Positions 44,458 to 53,918 of a DNA stretch of 64,000 nt are shown here, piece after piece. This DNA is from GCA-2733415 sp049609325 (GTDB lineage Bacteria; Bacteroidota; Bacteroidia; Flavobacteriales; Flavobacteriaceae). The DNA is taken from NCBI GenBank assembly GCA_049609325.1, contig JBMYYK010000001.1, forward strand, positions 116,710-180,709, read 5' to 3'. The notes under the pieces were generated by a model. The model saw only the letters and a list, made by a program, of their open reading frames with translations. It was not told the DNA's origin and searched no databases. Positions within the stretch are counted from its first letter, which is position 1; each line of letters starts with the position of its first letter. The translations under genes were made by a program, and so were the position numbers.

Positions 44458-45079
44458 ATTACTTACAAGCATTATTTGTTTGTTTAGCTCATTGTTAATT
44501 TATGCGCAAGATGAAGCTTCTATCAAACAAGAGCTACAGGCTGTTACTACAATTGAAACTGCTCGTGCGTTCGTAAAAGAACACTCACATTTAAACTCAA
44601 AAATTTACACCTACAATCAGGAGAAACACACTAATGACTTATCAAAACAACTGTTTCAACTAGAACAAGGTGAAACATTAGTAGTAAAACAAAAAAATAA
44701 CGAAGTGATTTATAAGGTCATTTCAATCACTCCTACTAAACACTACAGAGCCAGTTACATCTATTTTAACGGAAAAAAGATGGACAAGTCTAACATATTA
44801 ACTCTACGTCAGCAACTTAAAGAACGTTTGTTATCCGGAAGTGAATTTAAAGATATTGCTGGTCAGTTTTCAATGGACAGAAATGCAAGCAGAGGTGGCG
44901 ATTTAGGATGGTTTGAAGAACGCTATATGTTTCCTGAATTTATTGAAGGGTTAAACACACATAACACTGACGATTTATTTTTCATTGACCTAGTAGACAA
45001 AAACAAGTATTACTTGGTAAAAAAAACTGATGAACAGAAAAATATTAATCTACTTACTGTTTTAAAAGTTAACTTATAA
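44438..45079 (+). CDS. exported parvulin-type peptidylprolyl isomerase
   Basis: 213 residues from the ATG at 44438, which overlaps tsaD by 20 bases; this start gives a clean signal peptide ending near LLIYAQ. The C-terminal half (about 105-205) is a PpiC/parvulin rotamase domain with LLSGSEFKDIAGQFSMD and GGDLGWFEERYM. The N-terminal half is lysine-rich without known motifs. Probably a periplasmic folding factor. A further in-frame ATG at 44402 would extend into tsaD and hide the signal, so it is less likely. Confidence 0.85.
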   Translation: MHVLKFKLLTSIICLFSSLLIYAQDEASIKQELQAVTTIETARAFVKEHSHLNSKIYTYNQEKHTNDLSKQLFQLEQGETLVVKQKNNEVIYKVISITPTKHYRASYIYFNGKKMDKSNILTLRQQLKERLLSGSEFKDIAGQFSMDRNASRGGDLGWFEERYMFPEFIEGLNTHNTDDLFFIDLVDKNKYYLVKKTDEQKNINLLTVLKVNL

Positions 45080-45093
45080 CACGTTGTTTTTTA

Positions 45094-45798
45094 ATGCAAT
45101 TATTTTACAGCCCAAATATCAATACAGAGCACCAACAGTTTACGTTTTCAAAAGAAGAAAGCAAACATATTGTTCGTGTGCTACGCAAAAAAGAAGGTGA
45201 TAAACTAACCATTACTAACGGTAAAGGAACCTTGTATTTTGTTGAACTTATTGTAGCTGACGCTAAAAATTGTATTGTTCAAATTAACTCTGAAGAGCAA
45301 CAATCAAAACACAATTACAAGCTGCATATAGCCATTGCTCCTACAAAAATGAATGATAGGATGGAATGGTTTTTAGAAAAAGCTACAGAAATAGGCATTG
45401 ATGAAATAACTCCTATAATCTGTGATAATTCTGAACGAAAAGTCATTAAAAAAGATCGCTTTGAAAAAATTATTCAAAGCGCTATGAAACAATCATTACA
45501 AACGCATTTACCACAATTAAATGATGCCATATCATTTAATCAGTTTATTACAAAAAACCATCACGAGCAACTATTCATTGCGCATTGTGAAGAGCAAGAT
45601 AAAAAACTGCTACAAACTGAAGTAGTAGCAGAACAGAGTTATACAATTTTAATTGGACCAGAAGGCGATTTTTCTACTAAAGAAATTACAGCCGCTACAA
45701 ACAACGGATGTATTCCAGTATCATTAGGTAATACCCGTTTACGCACAGAAACCGCAGGTATTGTTGCTTGTCATACAATTGCCATGACTAACAGCTAA
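45094..45798 (+). CDS. rsmE: 16S rRNA (uracil1498-N3)-methyltransferase RsmE
   Basis: 234 residues. An N-terminal PUA-like domain (about 1-70; SKEESKHIVRVLRKKEGD) is followed by a SPOUT methyltransferase domain with the trefoil-knot motifs IGPEGDFSTKEI and SLGNTRLRTETA. It methylates U1498 of 16S rRNA in the assembled small subunit. It is 14 bases after the parvulin gene and its stop directly abuts the DUF4159 start. Confidence 0.95.
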   Translation: MQLFYSPNINTEHQQFTFSKEESKHIVRVLRKKEGDKLTITNGKGTLYFVELIVADAKNCIVQINSEEQQSKHNYKLHIAIAPTKMNDRMEWFLEKATEIGIDEITPIICDNSERKVIKKDRFEKIIQSAMKQSLQTHLPQLNDAISFNQFITKNHHEQLFIAHCEEQDKKLLQTEVVAEQSYTILIGPEGDFSTKEITAATNNGCIPVSLGNTRLRTETAGIVACHTIAMTNS

Positions 45799-46443
45799 AT
45801 GAAAACTATTTATAAATTCATATTAATCTTTGCCACCCCACTCTTTGTAATTGGACAAGAAGTGGCAGTGCTAAAATATAATGGTGGTGGTGATTGGTAC
45901 TCAAACCCTACGGCATTAACCAACTTAATTCAGTTTTGCAATACAAACATCAATACAACTATAAAGCCTAAATATAAATCCGTTGAAGTTGGTAGTGCAG
46001 AAATACACCAATACCCATTTGTACATATGACGGGACATGGCAATGTACATTTTACTGCAGAAGATGCTGAAAATCTCAGGCAATACCTTTTGTCTGGAGG
46101 ATTTTTACACATTGATGACAATTACGGAATGGACACTTATATTAGAAAAGAACTCCTTAAAGTTTTTCCGAAAAAAGAACTCATTGAAGTACCATCAACA
46201 CATCATATTTTCAATTCAGCCTTTTCATTTCCTAAGGGTTTGCCTAAAATTCATGAACACGATAATAAAAAACCTCTAGCTCTAGGGTATTTTCATAACG
46301 GGAAATTAATTTGCCTTTACACTACTGAGTCAGATTTAGGTGATGGTTGGGAGAATCCTGAAATACATAATGACCCTGAACACATTCGCTTAAAAGCTTT
46401 ACAAATGGGTGCAAATATTATCACATACGCATTTAACAACTAA
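45799..46443 (+). CDS. DUF4159 domain exported protein
   Basis: 214 residues. A signal peptide (about 1-19, ending VIGQ) precedes a DUF4159 domain: GGGDWYSNPTALTNLI, FVHMTGHGNVHF, GGFLHIDDNYGMD and SDLGDGWENPE. The fold resembles glutamine amidotransferase-like or ThuA-like domains in related families; no enzymatic activity is established. It starts immediately after rsmE (no gap) and is 12 bases before the SpoU-type methyltransferase gene, so it is co-transcribed with RNA-modification genes despite its likely periplasmic location. Confidence 0.85.
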   Translation: MKTIYKFILIFATPLFVIGQEVAVLKYNGGGDWYSNPTALTNLIQFCNTNINTTIKPKYKSVEVGSAEIHQYPFVHMTGHGNVHFTAEDAENLRQYLLSGGFLHIDDNYGMDTYIRKELLKVFPKKELIEVPSTHHIFNSAFSFPKGLPKIHEHDNKKPLALGYFHNGKLICLYTTESDLGDGWENPEIHNDPEHIRLKALQMGANIITYAFNN

Positions 46444-46455
46444 TTCCTTTTTTTT

Positions 46456-46962
46456 GTGGCACAACTTACACATTACTCCTCTAAATTTAAATCACAAAGC
46501 TTTCCTATTACTGTCATTTGTGAGAATGTAACCAATGCTCCGAATATCGGGTCACTGTTTAGAGTTTGTGATGCATTTGGAGTTGAACGCATCGTTTTTA
46601 GCGGAGAACATCTTGTTATTCCTTCTAGAAAAATGCAAAAAACATCTCGGGCTACCGAAAAATACGTGCCTTTTGAAATTATAAACAATACAAAAGACTA
46701 CTTAGATTCTATTGCTGAGTCACACCACATAATTGCCATTGAAATTACAGATAACAGCACACCTATTCAATCGCACACTTTTAACATTAATAAACCAATT
46801 GCTGTTGTTATAGGTGATGAAAACTTCGGGATTTCAGAAACTATTTTAGAAAACTCTAATACTATTGTACACATTGAAATGTTTGGTAAAAACTCAAGTA
46901 TGAATGTCATTCAAGCAGCAAATATTGCATTATACGAACTCACAAAACAAATGGTTAACTAA
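46456..46962 (+). CDS. SpoU/TrmH family RNA 2'-O-methyltransferase
   Basis: 168 residues from a GTG start, a SPOUT domain only. Motif 1 is NVTNAPNIGSLFRVCDAFGV, motif 2 AVVIGDENFGIS and motif 3 SMNVIQAANIALYE. It lacks the N-terminal substrate-binding domain of RlmB, so a tRNA target like TrmH or TrmL is more likely. Located in the tsaD-rsmE group. Exact target nucleotide not predictable from sequence. Confidence 0.88.
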   Translation: MAQLTHYSSKFKSQSFPITVICENVTNAPNIGSLFRVCDAFGVERIVFSGEHLVIPSRKMQKTSRATEKYVPFEIINNTKDYLDSIAESHHIIAIEITDNSTPIQSHTFNINKPIAVVIGDENFGISETILENSNTIVHIEMFGKNSSMNVIQAANIALYELTKQMVN

Positions 46963-47004
46963 AAATTGTTATTTTTAATATCCGTTTAATAAAAATCTAC
47001 AACA

Positions 47005-48102
47005 TTGAATTCATCAAATTCTAAAGCCATCAGTAATGGCATTTTAAGAGCTTTTGCCATCATAGTTGGCATCTCCTTACTTTTGTTTTTTTTATTCAAA
47101 ATAAGCTCTGTAATTACTTATATTGCTATATCTGGAGTAGTTTCACTTATTGGAAGACCAATAACCATTTTTTTAAGACGTAAACTAAAATTTAAAAATT
47201 CTATTGCCGTAGTCATCACTATGCTTGTTTTGTTAAGTGTATTAATTGGTGTTGCTGCTATGTTTATTCCTTTAATTAAAAGTCAAGGTGACAATCTCGC
47301 TTTATTGAATTACACAGAACTAGAAGCTAATTTCAACTTCTTAATTACAGAAATCAACACATATTTAAGCGCACATAATATTGATTTACTAAAAACATTA
47401 CAGGATTCTGATGTTTTATCTAAACTTAATGTAAATGCCATACCTGATTTACTAAACTCAATTTTAAGTATGCTTGGAAGTATAAGTATTGGCTTATTTT
47501 CAGTGCTATTTATATCCTTTTTCTTTTTAAAAGACAGCAGATTATTAGAAGACGGCATACTTATTTTTATGCCAGAGCAAAAAGAACGTCGTTTGAAAAA
47601 ATCATTTGAAAAAATTAAAAACTTATTATCGCGTTATTTTATAGGACTAGTACTGCAAATACTCATCCTATTCATAATCTACACAACAGTTCTCTTAATC
47701 TTTGGAATTAAAAACGCATTAGTGATTGCGTTTTTATGTGCTTTATTAAACCTAATTCCGTATATAGGACCATTAATAGGCGGTATGGTAATGATGGTGC
47801 TATCTATGAGTAGCAATTTAGGGCATGATTTTCAAACTGTAATTTTACCTAAAACTAGCTATGTGATGATTGGTTACGCCATTGCACAAATCATAGATAA
47901 TTTTATCAATCAACCGTTAATATTTTCTAATAGTGTTAAATCTCATCCATTAGAAATCTTTCTTATTATCGTGATTGGAGGATTGCTTTTTGGCGTGCTA
48001 GGAATGATTGTTGCCGTACCAACATACACAGCTATAAAAGTTATTGCAAAAGAGTTCATGTCAGGCAATAAAATTGTTCATGAGATGACAAAAAACCTTT
48101 AA
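47005..48102 (+). CDS. AI-2E family transporter
   Basis: 365 residues from a TTG start. About eight membrane helices with a charged stretch in the middle (KEQ/KER-rich near residue 190) and the family block LLNLIPYIGPLIGGMV near residue 250, followed by GVLGMIVAVPTYTAIKVI at the C-terminus. The family (YdgG/TqsA) has been linked to autoinducer-2 export, but many members move other solutes. It is 42 bases after the SpoU-type gene. Substrate unknown. Confidence 0.85.
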   Translation: MNSSNSKAISNGILRAFAIIVGISLLLFFLFKISSVITYIAISGVVSLIGRPITIFLRRKLKFKNSIAVVITMLVLLSVLIGVAAMFIPLIKSQGDNLALLNYTELEANFNFLITEINTYLSAHNIDLLKTLQDSDVLSKLNVNAIPDLLNSILSMLGSISIGLFSVLFISFFFLKDSRLLEDGILIFMPEQKERRLKKSFEKIKNLLSRYFIGLVLQILILFIIYTTVLLIFGIKNALVIAFLCALLNLIPYIGPLIGGMVMMVLSMSSNLGHDFQTVILPKTSYVMIGYAIAQIIDNFINQPLIFSNSVKSHPLEIFLIIVIGGLLFGVLGMIVAVPTYTAIKVIAKEFMSGNKIVHEMTKNL

Positions 48103-48156
48103 TTTAAACAGTAACTCACACAGTTGCCACACTAATTTAAAATCTAATCCTTTACT

Positions 48157-49341
48157 TTGAATAAAAACATACTAAATACTGATATTCAGGAGTTTATGAA
48201 AAAATTTAATTATACTGACATTTCGTCATTACTCCTAAAAAAAGCATTGTTTAAAGAAGTCAGTCAGCAAGAGTTAGCAGAACAAATTATAGCCAGACAG
48301 AAGTGTAAAAACAAACTACCTCTATGGTATAAATCTAATGAAATTTATTACCCAAACAAATTAAATATTGAGCAAACCTCATCAGAAAAAACTGCCAAAT
48401 ACAAAGCCGAATTAGTTTCAGGAAAACACCTAATTGACCTAACTGGTGGCTTCGGAATTGATAGCTATTATTTTTCTAAAAAAATAGACCAGGTTACCCA
48501 TTGTGAAATCAATCCAAACCTTTCAGAAATTGTAGCACACAATTACTCTAAATTAGACTGTGAAAACATTAACACCATAACTGCTGATGGTATTGACTTT
48601 CTCAATCAAAATTCAACAACTTATGATTGGATTTACATCGACCCATCAAGACGAAATGATGTAAAAGGCAAGGTGTTTTTATTAAATGATTGTTTACCAA
48701 ATGTACCAGAACACATCAATGTACTTTTTAATAAAGCTGATAACATCTTAATAAAAACTTCTCCTCTACTCGATATAAAAAATGGTATTCGAGAATTAAA
48801 ATACGTGAAAAACATTCATGTCGTTGCAGTACAAAACGATGTAAAAGAATTGTTATTTACATTAGAACATAAATATGATGGACCAATACACATCAAAACA
48901 GTCAACATTACTAAACCCACACCACAAGCTTTTGAGTTTATATTAGACACTCCAGCTACAGTAAATTACAGTAACGCTAAACAGTATTTATACGAGCCTA
49001 ACGCTGCGATTTTAAAATCTGGCGGATTTAATACCATAGCTCAACAATTTAACCTAAACAAATTACATCAACATTCGCATTTATATACATCTAATGAGCT
49101 CATAGAATTTCCAGGAAGACGTTTTGAAGTTGTTGAAGCACTAGAATACAACAAAAAAACATTAAAAAAACGTTTTAAAAACTCAAAAGCTAACATTACA
49201 ACTCGTAATTTCCCAAAATCAGTTGACATCATTAAAAAAGAATTACAGATTAAAGACGGTGGTGATGTGTATTTGTTTTTTACAACCGCTCCCAACTCTG
49301 AAAAAGTTGTATTACAATGCAATAAGATTAACATTTGCTAA
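48157..49341 (+). CDS. class I SAM methyltransferase with THUMP-like domain
   Basis: 394 residues from a TTG start. The SAM site is LIDLTGGFGIDSYYF near residue 90, and the motif-IV position reads IDPSRR near residue 165. Bacteroidota homologues carry a C-terminal THUMP-like domain; here residues about 300-390 (FPGRRFEV, TTRNFPKSVDIIKKEL, FFTTAPNSEKVVL) fit that description. The THUMP link suggests RNA, probably tRNA, as substrate. It sits at the end of the tsaD-rsmE-SpoU run. Not experimentally characterised as far as I know. Confidence 0.82.
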   Translation: MNKNILNTDIQEFMKKFNYTDISSLLLKKALFKEVSQQELAEQIIARQKCKNKLPLWYKSNEIYYPNKLNIEQTSSEKTAKYKAELVSGKHLIDLTGGFGIDSYYFSKKIDQVTHCEINPNLSEIVAHNYSKLDCENINTITADGIDFLNQNSTTYDWIYIDPSRRNDVKGKVFLLNDCLPNVPEHINVLFNKADNILIKTSPLLDIKNGIRELKYVKNIHVVAVQNDVKELLFTLEHKYDGPIHIKTVNITKPTPQAFEFILDTPATVNYSNAKQYLYEPNAAILKSGGFNTIAQQFNLNKLHQHSHLYTSNELIEFPGRRFEVVEALEYNKKTLKKRFKNSKANITTRNFPKSVDIIKKELQIKDGGDVYLFFTTAPNSEKVVLQCNKINIC

Positions 49342-49407
49342 CAAAATAAATATCACTTATATTTAGCATCATTTATAAACTACAATCATAAAATCTATTA
49401 AAAACAC

Positions 49408-49992
49408 ATGGAAGCTTTATACCAATTTTCTAATAGTATAACCCCAATTTCCAGAGAAGCATTTGCCTTAGTCGCACCACATCTAAAACACTTTAAATGC
49501 AAAGCCAACACTGTTTTATGTGATGTAGGTGATGAATCTAAATACGTGTTCTTTATTGTATCTGGAATTGTAAGAACATCTACTGAAACAAAAAAAGGCA
49601 AGGTATTTACACGTGAATTGTACACTAAAAATCAATTCTGTGGTCCAATGTCAGACATGATTAAAGACAAACCTTCTACTTATCTATATGAAACTCTAAC
49701 CGATTGTGAGATTATCAGGTCTGAACACAAACAAGTGCAAAAATTATATGATTCGCACCCAGAGTTGATGCGTTTTGAAATTAAAATGCTTGAACACGCT
49801 TATATTAAGTTAGAAAGAACTATTATTAGCTTAGGCACAAAAGATACTAAAGAACGCTACCTAAATCTCCTTGAAAGACTTAAAGGCATTGAAAATTTAA
49901 TTCCTCAATACCAAATTGCATCATACTTAGGGGTTACTCCAATACAATTAAGTAGAATACGAAAGAGTTTAAAAGAAGAAATCGAACAATAA
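49408..49992 (+). CDS. Crp/Fnr family transcriptional regulator
   Basis: 194 residues. A cyclic-nucleotide-binding-like barrel (about 25-110) with LCDVGDESKYVFFIVSGIVR, and a C-terminal winged helix with YQIASYLGVTPIQLSRIRKSL. No cluster of N-terminal cysteines as in Fnr, so it is not an Fe-S sensor. The family is common in Bacteroidota without a known ligand. It is last in the rightward run and followed by a strong terminator, with 66 bases separating it from the methyltransferase gene. Confidence 0.88.
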   Translation: MEALYQFSNSITPISREAFALVAPHLKHFKCKANTVLCDVGDESKYVFFIVSGIVRTSTETKKGKVFTRELYTKNQFCGPMSDMIKDKPSTYLYETLTDCEIIRSEHKQVQKLYDSHPELMRFEIKMLEHAYIKLERTIISLGTKDTKERYLNLLERLKGIENLIPQYQIASYLGVTPIQLSRIRKSLKEEIEQ

Positions 49993-50020
49993 AAAAAGGC
50001 GCTTTTGAGCGCCTTTTTTT
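49990..50020. terminator. bidirectional terminator (Crp/Fnr / ettA)
   Basis: The stem AAAGGCGCT/AGCGCCTTT with a short loop, A7 and T7 flanks, lies between converging genes. Confidence 0.85.
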
Positions 50021-50037
50021 ATTTCTTACAACAACTA

Positions 50038-51729
50038 TTATCGTACTAGTTTTTTATACTTGATACGTTTTGGCATTAAATCACCTCCAAGACGTTTCTT
50101 TTTATTCTCTTCATACTCAGAGTATCCACCTTCAAAGAAGTATACTTCAGAATTTCCTTCAAATGCTAAGATATGCGTACAAATTCTATCTAAAAACCAT
50201 CTGTCATGCGAAATAACTACTGCACATCCTGCAAAGTTCTCTAAACCTTCCTCAAGCGCACGTAACGTATTCACATCTAAATCGTTTGTTGGCTCATCTA
50301 ACAACAATACATTTCCTTCCTCCTTTAAAGTCATTGCCAAGTGTAAACGGTTACGCTCCCCTCCTGATAGCAATTCTACCTTTTTATTCTGCTCACTTCC
50401 AGAGAAGTTAAAACGGCTCAAATAAGCTCTCGAATTAACTTCTTTTCCACCCATTAGTATCAACTCTTGCTCGTCACTAAAGTTTTGCCAAATAGTTTTA
50501 CTTGGGTCTATATTTGAATGCGACTGATCTACATAGGCAATCTTGGCTGTATCACCTACATTAAACTGACCTTTATCAGGAGTTTCTTCTCCCATAATCA
50601 TTTTAAAAATTGTTGTTTTACCAGCACCATTAGGCCCAATTACCCCAACAATACCTGCTTGTGGCAGATTAAAGTTTAAATCGTCATATAGCAACTTATC
50701 ATCAAAGGCTTTACTTACTCCAGACGCCTCAATTACATTTGTTCCTAATCTTGGCCCATTTGGAATGTATATTTCTAATTTTTCATCCAATTGCTTCTGA
50801 TCCTGACTCATCAACTTATCATAGTTCTTCAAACGTGCTTTTTGTTTAGTTTGTCGTCCCTTAGCACCTTGTTGCACCCATTCCAACTCTCGTTCTAATG
50901 TTTTTTGACGTTTAGATGCTGTTTTAGATTCTTGAGCCATACGTTTAGACTTTTGATCTAACCATGATGAATAGTTTCCTTTCCACGGAATACCTTCTCC
51001 TCTATCTAATTCTAAAATCCACCCTGCTATATTATCTAAAAAGTATCTATCGTGCGTTACAGCAATTACAGTACCTTTATACTGCGCTAAATGTTGTTCT
51101 AACCAATGTACAGATTCGGCATCTAAATGGTTTGTAGGCTCATCTAACAACAATACATCGGGCTCTTGAAGTAATAAACGACATAGTGCTACTCTACGTT
51201 TTTCTCCTCCAGACAGCACACCAATTTTCTTATCGCCATCTGGTGTACGTAATGCATCCATCGCTATTTCAAGCTTGGTATCAAGCTCCCACGCGTTAAC
51301 AGCATCAATTTCATCTTGTAAAACAGCTTGACGCGCCATAAGCTTATCCATCTTATCTGCATCACTATAAACCTCTTCTAAACCAAACATGTCGTTGATT
51401 TTATTGTATTCATCAAGCACAGCAACAATTTCTGCGGCACCTTCTTTTACAACTTCTAAAACCGTTTTTTCAGGATCAAGTTTTGGTTCTTGTTCTAAAT
51501 ACCCTGTTGTAAATTCTTTATCAGAAACCACATCACCCTGGTAATTTTTATCAATTCCTGCAATAATTTTAAGTAAAGTAGATTTACCTGAACCGTTTAA
51601 CCCAAGAATTCCAATTTTTGCACCGTAAAAGAAACTCAAATAAATGTTTTTTAATACTGGTGTATTAGCAGACTTGAACGTTTTTGTAACGCCAGTCATT
51701 GAAAATATAATTTTCTTATCGTCAGACAT
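50038..51729 (-). CDS. ettA: energy-dependent translational throttle protein EttA (ABC-F)
   Basis: 563 residues, an ABC-F protein with two nucleotide-binding domains and no membrane part. First domain: Walker A GLNGSGKST, signature LSGGEKRR, Walker B LLLDEPTNHLDAES. The linker with the P-site interaction region (PtIM) lies near 245-320, rich in Lys/Arg. Second domain: GPNGAGKTT, LSGGERNR, LLLDEPTNDLD. EttA gates the ribosome at the first elongation step in response to ATP/ADP. A structured RNA candidate lies upstream at 51822-51884. Confidence 0.94.
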   Translation of the reverse strand: MSDDKKIIFSMTGVTKTFKSANTPVLKNIYLSFFYGAKIGILGLNGSGKSTLLKIIAGIDKNYQGDVVSDKEFTTGYLEQEPKLDPEKTVLEVVKEGAAEIVAVLDEYNKINDMFGLEEVYSDADKMDKLMARQAVLQDEIDAVNAWELDTKLEIAMDALRTPDGDKKIGVLSGGEKRRVALCRLLLQEPDVLLLDEPTNHLDAESVHWLEQHLAQYKGTVIAVTHDRYFLDNIAGWILELDRGEGIPWKGNYSSWLDQKSKRMAQESKTASKRQKTLERELEWVQQGAKGRQTKQKARLKNYDKLMSQDQKQLDEKLEIYIPNGPRLGTNVIEASGVSKAFDDKLLYDDLNFNLPQAGIVGVIGPNGAGKTTIFKMIMGEETPDKGQFNVGDTAKIAYVDQSHSNIDPSKTIWQNFSDEQELILMGGKEVNSRAYLSRFNFSGSEQNKKVELLSGGERNRLHLAMTLKEEGNVLLLDEPTNDLDVNTLRALEEGLENFAGCAVVISHDRWFLDRICTHILAFEGNSEVYFFEGGYSEYEENKKKRLGGDLMPKRIKYKKLVR

Positions 51730-51821
51730 AATTTCGATTATTAATTTTAAAGGTTGTAAATATCGTGAATGATTTCTTTATTTAAAAGCTCTACAGTAAT
51801 TAACTCATAAATTGCAAGCAT

Positions 51822-51884
51822 AAAAAAACCCAGAGCGAAAAACTGCTTTTTGGGGATACAATTTTATCGGTAGTTCTCTGGGTT
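51822..51884 (-). ncRNA. structured RNA candidate or long-hairpin terminator between pirin and ettA
   Basis: On the minus strand an outer 9-bp stem AACCCAGAG (51884-51876) pairs with CTCTGGGTT (51835-51827) around a 40-base interior that can form small inner pairings, and is followed by T7. This fits a small structured RNA ending in its own terminator, a pirin-gene terminator placed 109 bases after the stop, or a leader element upstream of ettA. No known RNA family is recognised. The remaining gap (51730-51993) shows no other feature. Confidence 0.45.
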
Positions 51885-51993
51885 AAATTAACTAAAGGCC
51901 AAATTTAATATTTTTTAGTTATAAAACAAATATATCTGACAATCTTACAAAACACTAACTATCAAACAAATACACAGTTTCATGTTTATCGTC

Positions 51994-52875
51994 TTACAAA
52001 TCTTGACTAATTGGCAAAAACCCCATTTTTCCCTGCTGATAATCACGCATAGCTTCCAACAACTCTGTTTGAGTATTCATAACATAAGGTCCGTAACTGG
52101 CTACTTTTTCATTTAGTGGTTCACCAGACAAAAACAACAACTTACTATTCTCCTTTGACCTAATTACAATCTCATCACCATCATTATTAAACTCTATTAA
52201 CTGACTCTTTCCTTCTTTAAGTTCAATAGTTTCATTCACCAACACGTTACCTTTTAACAAATACAACATGGACTGGTGCAACTTATTAATAGGTATACGT
52301 ACCATCCCATTAGTTTGCATATCAATCATATAAGTATTTACTGGGGTTTGAGTCGTAATTTTCCCACCAACCCCATTATATTCACCTGCTATAACTTGAA
52401 CTGACACCTTATTCCCATCTTCAGATACTGAATTGAAATCTTGAAATGCTACGTGTTGATATTTTGGTTGCATTAATTTCTTTTCCGAAGGCAAATTCAA
52501 CCATAACTGAATACCTTCTAACACCCCACCTTTCTCAATAAATTCTTTTGTTGGTCCTTCTGCATGAATAATTCCTCTTCCAGAAGTTGTCCATTGTACA
52601 TCTCCAGCCTTAACAATACTTGAGTTTCCTAATGAATCCCGATGCAATTGCTCACCTTGAATTAAAAATGTAATCGGCTCAAAACCTCTATGCGGATGTG
52701 GCCCTAAATCAAAAGGATTATTATCTCTACTAATTTCATACGGACCATAATGATGTAACAATATAAACGGATCAATACGCTCTATATTTTTAGACGGTAT
52801 TGGTTGTCGCAATTGTATTGCTCCCATTTGCACTAAATCACTCCTTCCTATATGTTTGATTGTATTTAATTTCAT
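51994..52875 (-). CDS. pirin family protein
   Basis: 293 residues with two cupin domains. The metal-binding motif of the first cupin is HPHRGFEPITFLIQG (about 57-71), with two further His/Glu ligands in WTTSGRGIIHAEGP (about 97-110). Bacterial pirins include quercetin dioxygenases and redox regulators. It is the last gene of the OsmC - FMN reductase - MarR - pirin operon (28-base gap from marR), which points to electrophile or quinone stress. Confidence 0.9.
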   Translation of the reverse strand: MKLNTIKHIGRSDLVQMGAIQLRQPIPSKNIERIDPFILLHHYGPYEISRDNNPFDLGPHPHRGFEPITFLIQGEQLHRDSLGNSSIVKAGDVQWTTSGRGIIHAEGPTKEFIEKGGVLEGIQLWLNLPSEKKLMQPKYQHVAFQDFNSVSEDGNKVSVQVIAGEYNGVGGKITTQTPVNTYMIDMQTNGMVRIPINKLHQSMLYLLKGNVLVNETIELKEGKSQLIEFNNDGDEIVIRSKENSKLLFLSGEPLNEKVASYGPYVMNTQTELLEAMRDYQQGKMGFLPISQDL

Positions 52876-52903
52876 AATATTCCTGCTTTACACACAGAGA
52901 CTA

Positions 52904-53341
52904 TCATCTTATTTTATCTAATATTTCATTCAATACCTTAGCCTCTGCATCTGTTATAGTTTTTAAAAAACCTGGTTTTTCTGCTTTATCAATTTCCAAC
53001 AACAGAAGTTTCCCTTTTTCAGATATGTTAACATACACCACTCGCCTATCATGCTCACAACGATAGCGTTCAATTAATGCTTTGTCAAGTAATTTATCCA
53101 TTAACCGTGTAGCATTAGGTGATTGTTCTATCATCCGTTCTTTTACCAACTGCACTTTAATCGCTTCTTTTGCACCTCTTAATATTCTTAAAATATTAAA
53201 TTGTTGTGGTGATATTCCATAGGGTTTGAAAAATGACACTTCATTCTTATTAAGCCAACTTGCAGTGTACTTAATATTAATTAGCGCTTTTATTTTTTCT
53301 GATGGAAAAGAAGATTGTATGTCTTTAGAAATATCTCCCAT
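52904..53341 (-). CDS. MarR family transcriptional regulator
   Basis: 145 residues. A winged helix-turn-helix covers about 45-110, with the recognition helix near QSPNATRLMDKLLDKALI and a wing with RYRCEHDRRVVYV. The single cysteine sits in this wing next to DNA-contacting arginines and could be a redox switch. The gene overlaps the upstream FMN reductase by one base (TAATG), so it is made with the enzymes it probably controls. A candidate operator lies at 54325-54344 in front of the operon. Confidence 0.88.
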   Translation of the reverse strand: MGDISKDIQSSFPSEKIKALINIKYTASWLNKNEVSFFKPYGISPQQFNILRILRGAKEAIKVQLVKERMIEQSPNATRLMDKLLDKALIERYRCEHDRRVVYVNISEKGKLLLLEIDKAEKPGFLKTITDAEAKVLNEILDKIR

Positions 53342-53871
53342 TACAACGCAGCTTGTAATTTTTCTACTGCAGCTTTTAACTGACTGTTTAAAGTGTCATC
53401 TACAACAACACCATCTTTTAAATTGTCAAAAAACGATGGGAATGACAAATCTGACACAATATGTCCTCCCATATACGAAAATCTACCTTTAGCAATTTCT
53501 AATACAGTTGCTCCGCCTCTAGCACCTGGAGATGTCGCTAACAATAACATTGGTTTTTCCGACCATAATTTACCATCTATACGAGACATCCAATCAAATG
53601 CATTTTTAAACGCTGTACTATATGCGCCATTGTGCTCTGCTAATGACAGCACGATGCCGTCTGTTTTCTTAATCTCACTTAATAAATCATGAGCCTCCTG
53701 AGGTATTCCGTTTTCATTCTCTAAATCAATTCCATATAAAGGCAAATTATAATCGTTTAAATCTAACACCTTAACCTCCACCTCATTTAACATATTGGCT
53801 GTGTGAATTGCCAAAGTTTTATTAATTGAGTTTACACTATTACTTCCTCCTAATGCGATTACTTTTTTCAT
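53341..53871 (-). CDS. NAD(P)H-dependent FMN reductase family protein
   Basis: 176 residues of flavodoxin-like fold. ALGGSNSVNSINKTLA binds FMN phosphate near the N-terminus, SLAEHNGAYSTAFKNAFDWMSR and TSPGARGGATVLE are further family blocks. Members reduce FMN, quinones or azo compounds. It is 47 bases after the OsmC gene and overlaps marR, placing it in a redox-stress operon. The physiological substrate is unknown. Confidence 0.88.
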   Translation of the reverse strand: MKKVIALGGSNSVNSINKTLAIHTANMLNEVEVKVLDLNDYNLPLYGIDLENENGIPQEAHDLLSEIKKTDGIVLSLAEHNGAYSTAFKNAFDWMSRIDGKLWSEKPMLLLATSPGARGGATVLEIAKGRFSYMGGHIVSDLSFPSFFDNLKDGVVVDDTLNSQLKAAVEKLQAAL

Positions 53872-53918
53872 TATGTTTTTTTATGTTCTTAAATTAATTA
53901 ACTACTCGTCTCCTGTTT

